From a virus, in the IMG/VR virus record IMGVR_UViG_3300049727_000212, positions 1 through 20,735 of that record: a DNA stretch of 20,735 nucleotides. One strand, 5' to 3'. The first letter of the stretch is position 1. The number at the start of each line of letters is the position of its first letter. This document shows, piece after piece, positions 8,728 through 14,547 of this stretch. Under the pieces are notes generated by a model that had not been told where the DNA came from, made no database searches, and worked only from the letters and a program-made list of their open reading frames with translations. The translations under genes were made by a program, and so were the position numbers.

Positions 8728-8842
8728 TTATTTCTTATTTCTGAGTGCGTGATTCGAAAAATTTAACAAAGTTTCATCGGGCTAATTCCCCTTGCTTTAG
8801 CTATGGGGATACAGCCCGATACCTTAGTGCAACCGAAGGTTG

Positions 8843-8872
8843 CTGACAAAAAGCAAAAAATAGCACTATAAT
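8843..8872 (+). promoter_or_regulatory. Probable promoter of the interrupted tnpB (element B)
   Basis: CTGACA (8843-8848) and TATAAT (8867-8872) are separated by 18 bases. The ATG at 8880 follows the -10 box by 7 bases with no ribosome-binding site, so the transcript would be leaderless. A small CAACC-GAA-GGTTG hairpin (8830-8842) overlaps the upstream edge. Confidence 0.55.
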
Positions 8873-8879
8873 ATATATA

Positions 8880-9519
8880 ATGTCTAACTCTACTATACAA
8901 CTTGCTTACAAATACAGATTGTATCCAAACAAGCCAGAAATCAAGGCTCTTGAAGATACATTTGAAACTTGTCGTCAAGTTTATAATAGTATGTTGAATA
9001 ATCGAAAATATGAATATGAAGTCAATCAGAAATCTGTATCATATAATATTCAACAAAATTATCTTCCATCTTGGAAGCCTGACCACGAAGAACTTTCAGG
9101 AATACATTCTCAAGTTCTGCAAAATGTAGTCAAGAGAGTAGAGTTGGCTTTTCAAGCCTTCTTCAGAAGAGTCAAGGAAGGTGATACTCCTGGCTATCCT
9201 AGACACAAAGGAAAGAATCAATACAAATCAATCACTTATCCAGGTAGTGGTTTTGATATTATTAAAGGCAAACTACATCTTTCAAAAATAGGTGATATTG
9301 CTATTCGTGTACACCGTCCAATAATTGGACAAATCAAAACTTGTACTATTACCAAAAAAGGGAAATACCATTATGCTAAATGGTATGTATCATTCACAGT
9401 TGAACAACCTATTCCGTCACCTAATCAATTTTCTGAAGAAGAATTAGGTATTGATGTTGGGATTATAAAATTTGTAGCTTTTTCAAATGGTGATTTTATT
9501 GAAAATCCAATATTCTTTC
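8880..9519 (+). pseudogene. tnpB: 5' part of tnpB of element B, disrupted by element C
   Basis: Residues 1-213 of a TnpB with the classical N-terminus (YKYRLYPNKPEIKALEDTFE) and the first RuvC acidic residue D192 in LGIDVGI. The true frame breaks within the codon for R214 at 9519. Beyond that the reading frame runs into element C and stops at 9584 after about 20 unrelated residues. Joining base 9519 to 10788 completes the CGT codon and continues in frame into the 3' part, giving 402 residues, a normal TnpB length. The truncated protein lacks E276, the zinc ribbon and D385, so it cannot be a complete nuclease. Confidence 0.9.
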
Positions 9520-9690
9520 GTCAACAACCCCACCCACGAGGGGTGGGGCTTGCTACAATCGCCGCTAGGCGGCGAGAGCAATAGGTAGATTGACTGCTAC
9601 CCTATTAGTATTTAGCAAAGCTAAACCTAATTTTTGTATATTTTTTGAAGCATTATAATCTGCATTATCAACGTGTCCGCAAGACACGCA
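9520..9690 (-). ncRNA. Predicted reRNA/omega-RNA scaffold of element C
   Basis: The 3' end of the element C tnpB and its right end form two perfect hairpins on the minus strand: TCGCCGC-CTA-GCGGCGA (9571-9555), with the stop codon in the loop, then CCCCACCC-CTCGT-GGGTGGGG (9548-9528). The guide would begin at 9519 on the minus strand (GAAAGAATATTGG), which is tnpB sequence of element B. The 5' limit is arbitrary. Confidence 0.45.
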
Positions 9691-10662
9691 ATGGAATATT
9701 GCTTGGTTTTTTCTGTTTTCTTTAGAACAAAAACCACATATATTACACGTTCTTGAGGTATATGCAGGGTCAACTATTAGGAGTGTCACTCCTAATAGTT
9801 GACATTTATAAGTAATGAATTGTCTTAATTGAGCAAAAGACCAACTCATTCTTTCGTTTCTATTTTGTTTGCGTACCGTTACTCTATCATTTATATGCGA
9901 TAGCTCTTCCAGAGCTATCGCTGATTGAGTGCCCTTAGCTTTAGAAACTAAATACTTCGATATTTGATGATTTATATCTTTTCGGAATCTTGATTCTTTT
10001 TTACCAAAAGATTTTAATCTTCTTTTTGCAGAGCGTGTTCCACGCTCCTGCAATCTTTGCCGATAAGAATGATATTTCTTACGCTTGTTTTCTATTATAT
10101 CTGATGAAAATATTTTACCAGTTGAATCAACAGCTATATTTTTAACACCTAGGTCTACTCCTATGACGCCTTCGGCGTCATAGGGTGAAGTTTCTGGTAA
10201 TTCTAATGTAACTAAAAGATAAAATTGTTTATTTTGACAAACTAAATCAACTTGTCCTTTTCTTAATTTAAATAATTCTTTATTATAGACTTGAATTGGT
10301 ATATTCAATCTACCATTACTTGTCCATATGGAAACAGAATTATCTTTAAGAGTCAAACATCTTGCGTCGTAAACGACGGCAGATGTTTGACTAAAGGAAT
10401 TAGGTTTTTTAGAACGCTTTACTTTATACGATTGAGCTATTACATCCATAGCTCTAATCAATAATTGAGAAGAGAATTTCGGCATCGTTTCACGATGCCC
10501 TTGATAGAAAGCATCTTGAATTTTAATTTTATTATAGATTTTAGAATCAAAAGCTTGTTTAGAAAGTTGATTACAGACAGAATTAAAATCCTTCATAGTG
10601 CGCCAAAGCGCACTATGAGATTCTTTGGTTGTTAACAATTTAACTTTTAATACTGTCTTCAT
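9565..10662 (-). CDS. tnpB: TnpB RNA-guided nuclease of element C
   Basis: This is a 365-residue TnpB from the ATG at 10662 (MKTVLKVKLL). The frame is open seven codons further upstream, but this start matches the N-terminus of the element A protein and the promoter spacing. RuvC residues are D170 (GVIGVDLG), E252 (AIALEEL) and D335 (DNADYNAS). The zinc ribbon is C306/C309 and C325/C328. The basic block SRFRKDINHQISK is shared with the element A protein, so A and C are one subfamily. All motifs are intact. The coding region holds at least seven perfect or near-perfect stem-loops (9769-9803, 9897-9921, 10029-10050, 10160-10184, 10351-10392, 10481-10499, 10593-10618), far denser than in the phage genes. 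Because it reads with the late operon it may also be transcribed from phage promoters. Confidence 0.93.
   Translation of the reverse strand: MKTVLKVKLLTTKESHSALWRTMKDFNSVCNQLSKQAFDSKIYNKIKIQDAFYQGHRETMPKFSSQLLIRAMDVIAQSYKVKRSKKPNSFSQTSAVVYDARCLTLKDNSVSIWTSNGRLNIPIQVYNKELFKLRKGQVDLVCQNKQFYLLVTLELPETSPYDAEGVIGVDLGVKNIAVDSTGKIFSSDIIENKRKKYHSYRQRLQERGTRSAKRRLKSFGKKESRFRKDINHQISKYLVSKAKGTQSAIALEELSHINDRVTVRKQNRNERMSWSFAQLRQFITYKCQLLGVTLLIVDPAYTSRTCNICGFCSKENRKNQAIFHCVSCGHVDNADYNASKNIQKLGLALLNTNRVAVNLPIALAA
9769..9803 (-). repeat. Perfect 17-bp stem-loop inside tnpB of element C
   Basis: GTCAACTATTAGGAGTG (9769-9785), one base, then its exact reverse complement (9787-9803), within codons just upstream of the zinc ribbon. 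It is the longest perfect hairpin I found in the window. Confidence 0.9.
10351..10392 (-). repeat. Perfect 12-bp stem with inner stem inside tnpB of element C
   Basis: AGTCAAACATCT (10351-10362) pairs with AGATGTTTGACT (10381-10392). The loop itself contains CGTCG/CGACG. It lies in codons for the conserved SAVVYD region. Confidence 0.88.
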
Positions 10663-10671
10663 ACATATATA

Positions 10672-10701
10672 TTTATACATCACTTATGGTGACACCTGCA
10701 A
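10672..10701 (-). promoter_or_regulatory. Probable promoter of tnpB in element C
   Basis: On the minus strand TTGCAG (10701-10696) and TATAAA (10677-10672) are 18 bases apart. The preferred ATG at 10662 follows 9 bases later with no ribosome-binding site, again suggesting leaderless translation. Confidence 0.4.
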
Positions 10702-10787
10702 AATATATGGTATAATAAAAAAATAAATAAAATAAATTACCTGGCTAACCGCACCCACAAGGGGATGCGGCTTCCGCCAGGACTACT

Positions 10788-11356
10788 GTGAAGAAGAAAA
10801 GAATCTAACCAAAGCGCAGAAAAAACTAAAAAAGAAAAAACATCAAACAAAGGCTTATAGAAAAGCAGCACACACTGTTTCGAATATACACGAAAGAATT
10901 AAAAACAGAAGACATAATTTTCTACACCAAGAAACAAGAAAAATTGTAAACAAATATGGTTCAATTTACCTTGAAGAACTTCAAGTTGATAACATGAGTC
11001 GCAGACCTAAACCAAAACCTGACCCAGAAAATCCTGGACAATATCTACCTAATGGCGCAAGCGCCAAGACAGGATTGAATAAATCAATAGCGGACGTTTC
11101 TTGGTCAATGTTTCGTAATTTTCTAACCTACAAAGCTGAAAACGCTGGTGGAATAGTACATACGAATAATCCTGCATACACATCGCAAATGTGTAATAAA
11201 TGCGGATACATTGATGCAGAAAATAGAAAAAAAGAAGTGTTTTTATGTTTGCATAAAGACGAATTTGGCAATTATGATTGTTTGAATTCAGACCACGCAG
11301 ATACAAATGCAGCTAAAAACCAAATAACTGTAGGACATTACAGTTTGGCGGCGTGA
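10788..11356 (+). pseudogene. tnpB: 3' part of tnpB of element B
   Basis: This is the downstream half of the interrupted gene, in frame from the GT that completes R214 through EEEKNLTKAQKKLKKKK to the TGA at 11354. It supplies the basic linker, the second RuvC acid (E276 in YLEELQV), zinc-ribbon cysteines C349/C352 and C367/C378, and the third RuvC acid D385 (HADTNAAKN). Numbers refer to the restored protein. The second cysteine pair is spaced C-x10-C instead of the usual C-x2-C. An internal ATG at 10994 could start a 120-residue fragment, but no ribosome-binding site supports it. The half alone lacks the first RuvC motif. Confidence 0.88.
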
Positions 11357-11399
11357 GCCGCCTAGAAGCCCCTGCCTTTAGGCATGGGGAGTTTGTCAC
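11250..11399 (+). ncRNA. Predicted reRNA/omega-RNA scaffold of element B
   Basis: The 3' end repeats the pattern of A and C. GGCGGC-GTGA-GCCGCC (11347-11362) carries the tnpB stop in its loop, followed by CCCCTGCC-TTTA-GGCATGGGG and a short tail to GTCAC. The guide would begin at 11400 (ATTTCTGCTTG), inside the gp10-like gene. The 5' limit is arbitrary. Confidence 0.42.
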
Positions 11400-11872
11400 A
11401 TTTCTGCTTGTTCGACGATGTACTTTGCGTGTTTCAGCAATGGGTAAAGAGGAGGGGCGTCGGCAATCGACTGCTCAATAATCGGACGCCTACGCATTTT
11501 CTTGCGTGGTTCGTCTGGTTCGCCGGGGCGTTCCATATAGCCGGAATAGGGCGCTGTATTGGTGAAGGTCGTACAGGTGCCACCGGGCAATTTGTCGGTC
11601 GTCACATCCCAGCCATCAACAAAGTTTTCTTCCTGCTTGTTGATAAGCGCATCGAAGGCTGGTATAACGTCACGAGCGGTAGAATAAAGCCCCGGCTTCA
11701 TCTTACGCAATTCGGAATTTGGGATTGCGCCTTGAGAATTGGTAATCAATTCTTTTTTGACGGCTTTTGCCCAATCCTTTTGCGTTTGATAGAGCGCATT
11801 GTGAACAGCCGTTGCTCGTGCTTTTATCGTGCGAACGAGTTGATTTATGTTGGTTTCAAAAGTTACGTTCAT
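11396..11872 (-). CDS. HK97 gp10-like tail/neck protein, C-terminus cut by element B
   Basis: This is a 158-residue basic protein. Its N-terminal helical half (INQLVRTIKARATAVHNALYQTQKDWAKAVKKEL) and later segment with TNTAPYSGYMERPG and arginine-rich RKKMRRRPIIEQSI resemble HK97 gp10-type proteins, which act in head-tail joining or tail completion. Its ATG overlaps the stop of the tail-chaperone extension (ATGA). The final ATG-TGA is created by element B: the stop comes from the element's GTCAC end. In the uninterrupted arrangement the frame would continue LNFSNHALRNKK and stop at a TAA immediately before the tape-measure ATG, giving 170 residues. Loss of these 12 residues may be tolerated. 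The location between chaperone and tape measure is unusual for this family, so the assignment is moderate. Confidence 0.72.
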   Translation of the reverse strand: MNVTFETNINQLVRTIKARATAVHNALYQTQKDWAKAVKKELITNSQGAIPNSELRKMKPGLYSTARDVIPAFDALINKQEENFVDGWDVTTDKLPGGTCTTFTNTAPYSGYMERPGEPDEPRKKMRRRPIIEQSIADAPPLYPLLKHAKYIVEQAEM

Positions 11873-12455
11873 TCGTCGGGGTCCGCACGTTGCGAATCAA
11901 CATCTAATTGCATATTCGCAAAGCAATACATCAATTCGCCAATAGAGAGGTCGGGGTTGTCACGGAGCACTTCTGACGGCATTCTGTGAAGTTTGGTTAA
12001 ACAGAGTCGGCAGAAGGCACGGCCAAAGGGTCATTCTTTTGCGCCTCTTTGCTTTCGTCAAGCGCATCGGCAATCCCATTCGGCTTGTCTTCGACTAAGC
12101 GACTGCAAATAAAACACTGCATCAATATATTTTGCAACGCTAAGCTGCCTTGCGGGGCATGGGCGAACTCAAGCCACTCATTAACCGTCAATTCGGGGTC
12201 ACGAACGCAAATAGACGCCCATACAGCCGCCATGATGTCATGCTCAGCAGGAACGAATGTATCGTCGTCAACAGTGATTTTAAGTAGTCCCTGCTTGGCT
12301 AAGTCATTGGTGCCTTCAATTTTCGCTTGTAAATCTTGGCGCTCAATATACTTTTTGATGCCTTCGACAGTGACCGTCATTCCAAGAATTTCAACGTCAC
12401 GTGTAAATGGTTCCGGCGCTTTAATGGCTAAAATCGCTTCTTTTGTTGCTTTCAT
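11869..12455 (-). CDS. Tail assembly chaperone, -1 frameshift product (gpGT-like)
   Basis: Long-tailed phages make a chaperone and a longer -1 frameshift form that bind the tape measure during tail assembly. Here the 0-frame gene contains the slippery heptamer C-CCT-TTG, read in the correct phase at 12030-12024. It lies directly after the last -1-frame stop (TGA overlapping codons AAT GAC). Slipping there continues as GRAFCRLCLTKLHRMPSEV to NMQLDVDSQRADPDE, for 144 + 51 = 195 residues, ending at 11869 in a TGA overlapping the next ATG. The extension is conserved-looking (LPSEVL-type motif) and would otherwise leave about 125 bases unused. The slip site and phase are read from sequence; efficiency is unknown. 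Confidence 0.78.
11997..12455 (-). CDS. Tail assembly chaperone, short form (gpG-like)
   Basis: This 152-residue acidic protein (MKATKEAILAIKAPEPFTRD to LAVPSADSV) sits between the major tail protein and the gp10-like and tape-measure genes, the standard place for the chaperone. It is helical in the second half (FAHAPQGSLALQNILMQCFICSRLV) and has no catalytic motif. ATAGGAATATTTTATG gives a plausible AGGA ribosome-binding site. A C-CCT-TTG slippery site lies nine codons before its stop and would direct a minority of ribosomes into the longer form. It should be cytoplasmic and absent from the finished virion, as is usual for the family. Confidence 0.8.
   Translation of the reverse strand: MKATKEAILAIKAPEPFTRDVEILGMTVTVEGIKKYIERQDLQAKIEGTNDLAKQGLLKITVDDDTFVPAEHDIMAAVWASICVRDPELTVNEWLEFAHAPQGSLALQNILMQCFICSRLVEDKPNGIADALDESKEAQKNDPLAVPSADSV
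12024..12030 (-). promoter_or_regulatory. Programmed -1 frameshift slippery site CCCTTTG
   Basis: On the minus strand the bases read C CCT TTG in the chaperone frame, fitting the X-XXY-YYZ rule. In the -1 frame a TGA lies immediately upstream and none occurs until 11871-11869. Confidence 0.78.
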
Positions 12456-12469
12456 AAAATATTCCTATG

Positions 12470-12497
12470 AGAAAAAGGGAGGGGGAATTTCACCCCC
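12470..12497 (-). terminator. Hairpin with pyrimidine tract after the major tail protein
   Basis: GGGGG-TGAAATT-CCCCC (12497-12481) is followed by TCCCTTTTTC on the minus strand. It lies between the major tail protein stop (12504) and the chaperone ATG (12455). It may be a partial terminator lowering chaperone mRNA relative to major tail protein mRNA. Confidence 0.6.
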
Positions 12498-12503
12498 ATA
12501 TGT

Positions 12504-12926
12504 TTAGAGGGTCATTGCGGTAAGGGTGCCGTCGCCAGTTGCAAACAGCGGTATGCTTGTGACTTCGAACTCTTGTGAGTCTTCGGTTGCGCCTTCACCC
12601 GTGGACTTACCGAATCCGATTGGAGTGATAGTGAGCGAATATTTATCGCCACCAGTAGCTTCTGTAAAGAGCAAGGTCAAATTTTCGCCGCCAGCCGCAA
12701 ATGCTGTCGCATAGGCAGAAGTTCCACGAACAAAACCGGATACGGATGCGGTACCTTTGCCGAATCGAACGACACGAGTGCTTTCCGATAAATCGTTTGC
12801 GCCGGTAATATCGACGGTGACTTTCTTGAGCGAAAGAGTTAATTTCTTAAACGAAGCTAAGTAATCGCCGCCAGCAGTAAGCAATGTAGCGTCTGTGCCA
12901 ACGACTGTTTTTGTAAATGCAGACAT
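12504..12926 (-). CDS. Major tail protein
   Basis: This 140-residue protein starts at the ATG at 12926 (MSAFTKTVVGTDATLLTAGG), chosen because AAAAGGAA lies 8-10 bases upstream; the frame extends a few codons further from TTG without support. It alternates short beta-type segments rich in Thr, Gly and Val (KLTLSLKKVTVDITGAND, ASVSGFVRGTSAYATAF, SLTITPIGFGKSTGEG), consistent with the small beta-sandwich tube proteins of siphophages. Its place just upstream of the chaperone pair fits. Strong hairpins on both sides and a good ribosome-binding site suit a very abundant product. Sequence alone does not prove the fold, but no other tube candidate exists in the window. Confidence 0.78.
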   Translation of the reverse strand: MSAFTKTVVGTDATLLTAGGDYLASFKKLTLSLKKVTVDITGANDLSESTRVVRFGKGTASVSGFVRGTSAYATAFAAGGENLTLLFTEATGGDKYSLTITPIGFGKSTGEGATEDSQEFEVTSIPLFATGDGTLTAMTL

Positions 12927-12948
12927 AGTGTTTTTTCCTTTTGGCAAC

Positions 12949-12973
12949 AAAAAAGCCGCCCTTTCGGGCGGCT
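12949..12973 (-). terminator. Perfect hairpin with U6 tract in front of the major tail protein
   Basis: AGCCGCCC-GAAA-GGGCGGCT (12973-12954) followed by TTTTTT on the minus strand is a textbook intrinsic terminator. It ends only about 23 bases before the major tail protein ATG, leaving no room for a promoter between them. Confidence 0.75.
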
Positions 12974-13003
12974 CAGTTCATTGCGCTTTTATTGATTTAG
13001 CGA

Positions 13004-13204
13004 TTACTCGCTGATTGCGTCGGCTGTTGCGACATCGGTATGTGCTGGTATCTCTTGCACAATTGGGGGTTGCGGACTCTCTACTTCCACTTTCATCGGC
13101 TCTGTAAATTGACAAAACGGACAATCGAATTCTTTCACAGAATTAGGAAACGAATAGTGCCGGTAACATTCTGGACAGGTCCAGTCGGTTCGTAAATCTC
13201 TCAT
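13004..13204 (-). CDS. Small zinc-ribbon protein, 66 residues
   Basis: The protein begins MRDLRTDWTCPECYRHYSFPNS and has a second CPFC knuckle at residues 28-31, giving a CxxC-x15-CxxC zinc ribbon. The C-terminal half is acidic and Pro-rich. Its ATG directly follows the TAA of the upstream gene, so it is translated in the connector block. Small zinc ribbons occur scattered in phage structural operons with unclear roles. It could help assembly, bind nucleic acid, or be a minor virion part. No specific family is recognised. Confidence 0.7.
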   Translation of the reverse strand: MRDLRTDWTCPECYRHYSFPNSVKEFDCPFCQFTEPMKVEVESPQPPIVQEIPAHTDVATADAISE

Positions 13205-13696
13205 TTAATATTTTCCTTCGTACCAATAAATTTCGCATGGCAATGACACGCAAGATAGAGCGCTGTTCTGGTCCGACTCTTGGATTTCAATTTCGTCGGG
13301 GCAGTCATTACCTAAAAACATTTCGTGAGCTATGCACTTGTCAATCTCGGTATCGCTGTCAAGGCCGCTAAGCCGCTGGTCGGATTCGATGCTTGCGGCT
13401 ATATGCGAAAGCGTAGCGATAGCGTTAAGTTCTGCGTTGTCATTGCCTGTGCGTTGAACAATGCAATGAATAATAATTGGCAATGTAATTTTAACTGCAT
13501 TGATTTCGTAGCGGTCAAATTTGGCATTCTTGACTTCGATACAAGTCAACGGCAGTTCTTCTAATGACAATAGATATTGCGCTGCCGTGAATAAATAAGG
13601 CAACGAACTCGGAACTTGGCTCTGCGCTGTTAAATCCGCCAGAATGAATGCCCGAAACATAACCAACACCGGCGCTATTTGAAAAGTGAATGACAT
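13205..13696 (-). CDS. Probable tail terminator / tail-completion protein
   Basis: A 163-residue protein (MSFTFQIAPVLVMFRAFILADL) whose ATG overlaps the upstream stop (TAATG) and whose TAA abuts the zinc-ribbon ATG. Its size, the hydrophobic N-terminal helix, the central strands (INAVKITLPIIIHCIVQRTG) and its position between a neck protein and the major tail protein match tail terminators of the gpU/TrP class, which cap the tail tube and join it to the neck. Sequence similarity in this class is weak, so the call rests mainly on synteny. Confidence 0.5.
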   Translation of the reverse strand: MSFTFQIAPVLVMFRAFILADLTAQSQVPSSLPYLFTAAQYLLSLEELPLTCIEVKNAKFDRYEINAVKITLPIIIHCIVQRTGNDNAELNAIATLSHIAASIESDQRLSGLDSDTEIDKCIAHEMFLGNDCPDEIEIQESDQNSALSCVSLPCEIYWYEGKY

Positions 13697-14403
13697 TAGC
13701 TGATTCCTGCCGGTTTTACGTCACGATGACGAACTACCGCTATTTTTAGCCCCGTAGCAGGATAGGATTCTGAGGGCGTGTAGACTTCCCAGGCTTCGTC
13801 GGTCGATTGATTGACGAGATAAGCGCCAAGAGGGATATTAATTAGCGTATAGGCGTTGCAACCTCTTATGTCTGACTGGCCGAAGTAAAGAGCCTTCTCT
13901 GTCGAGCTAATCGGATTGAGCATCGCTTGTATGGGCGATTCGGTGTTGTACGAAATATCCTTGACGTTCTTCGTGGTGCTGTCTGTCTGAGCGGCCATTG
14001 ATTTAGGCGTGTAAAAAGAAAACGTGTCAGTCAAGAAAACTCCTGCACTCTCCGCATTGAGCATACAATAACCATAAGCCCGATAAGCCAGCGTGTCGGC
14101 AGAATTCACTTGTTCGGTTTCAATTCGAGTGACGATATAGACGGAACCATGAAAAGTTATTTCGGAATTGAATATCGGCGGCGTATCGGAATAAGTCGCA
14201 AAGTCCGCATAGTTGAAAGAAAATACACGAGGGTCGGAACTCACTACGAATGGGGAAAGGTCGCCATGCAGGAAGCTACCGGCTCTTACGGGCGGTACTT
14301 CTTTGTTCGTGATAGCGTAGACATGACCGTTATATGTCGCTTGCATTCCGTATTGCGTTCGAAATTGCGAGAGTATGTTATTGACTGTTTGTAATTCGCC
14401 CAT
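13696..14403 (-). CDS. Neck / head-closure candidate, 235 residues, family not recognised
   Basis: This protein (MGELQTVNNILSQFRTQYGM to RDVKPAGIS) is predicted mostly beta, with strands such as VYAITNKEVPPVRAGSF and SEITFHGSVYIVTRIETEQV and a C-terminal segment near AWEVYTPSESYPATGLKIAVV. Its position, after a connector protein and immediately before the likely tail terminator (TAATG overlap), fits a head-closure or stopper role. It has no signal peptide or metal-binding motif. It is preceded by about 144 non-coding bases holding two hairpins, so it may begin a sub-operon. The ribosome-binding site is weak. The function is a positional inference. Confidence 0.5.
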   Translation of the reverse strand: MGELQTVNNILSQFRTQYGMQATYNGHVYAITNKEVPPVRAGSFLHGDLSPFVVSSDPRVFSFNYADFATYSDTPPIFNSEITFHGSVYIVTRIETEQVNSADTLAYRAYGYCMLNAESAGVFLTDTFSFYTPKSMAAQTDSTTKNVKDISYNTESPIQAMLNPISSTEKALYFGQSDIRGCNAYTLINIPLGAYLVNQSTDEAWEVYTPSESYPATGLKIAVVRHRDVKPAGIS

Positions 14404-14456
14404 TTAATCGCTCAGCGCCTAGTAAAAAATATTTCGGGTCGTTTTCGATGCTATAT

Positions 14457-14481
14457 AAAAAAGTGCCCCGTTTCGAGGGCG
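14457..14481 (-). terminator. Hairpin with U6 tract between connector and neck genes
   Basis: On the minus strand GCCC-T-CG/CGGGGC closes a short AAA loop with one bulge and is followed by TTTTTT. A second hairpin, TCCTGTT/AACAGGA with a one-base loop (14486-14500), lies just upstream. Together they fill the 14404-14547 gap, where I see no gene. Confidence 0.55.
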
Positions 14482-14547
14482 GCTATTCCTGTTGAACAGG
14501 AGCCAAAGAGCAGAGAATATTGACTTGTGAGCTGGTCAATCGGCAAG

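Larger units (their letters stand above)
9520..10787 (-). mobile_element. IS200/IS605-superfamily TnpB element C nested in tnpB of element B
   Basis: Read on the minus strand, the left end follows TTCAC (10792-10788). It has the hairpin CCGCATCCC/GGGTGCGG, and the right end has TCGCCGC/GCGGCGA and CCCCACCC/GGGTGGGG before TTGAC (9524-9520). Deleting exactly 9520-10787 restores the host tnpB frame without losing or adding a codon, which fixes the ends well, apart from a GT shared at both junctions. There is no target duplication and no tnpA. The element lies opposite to element B and in the direction of the phage late operon. Confidence 0.88.
8768..11399 (+). mobile_element. IS200/IS605-superfamily TnpB element B, interrupted by element C
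   Basis: The left end follows TTTAAC (8762-8767), matching the TTTAA(C) target known for IS605. It begins with a two-level hairpin: ATCGGGCT/AGCCCGAT (8776-8783, 8813-8820) enclosing CCCC/GGGG. The right end has GGCGGC/GCCGCC (11347-11362), then CCCCTGCC-TTTA-GGCATGGGG and a final GTCAC (11395-11399). Joining 8767 to 11400 restores the gp10-like frame into a TAA that abuts the tape-measure ATG, which supports the ends to within the ambiguity of a shared ACA. There is no target duplication, as expected for this superfamily. The element is 2632 bases, of which 1268 belong to element C. No tnpA is present. Confidence 0.8.

Noticed and set aside
9520-10787. Self-splicing intron or IStron interrupting tnpB of element B
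   Set aside because: The inserted tnpB and its ends lie opposite to the host gene, so the structures would not form in the host transcript; DNA-level TnpB element ends explain the join.
8880-11356. Two separate TnpB fragments from unrelated decay events
   Set aside because: The halves join in frame at one codon with a continuous family-like sequence, so a single interrupted gene is the simpler reading.
11384-11989. Plus-strand frame of 201 codons opposite the gp10-like gene
   Set aside because: It overlaps both the gp10-like gene and the chaperone frameshift extension, which explain the sequence better.
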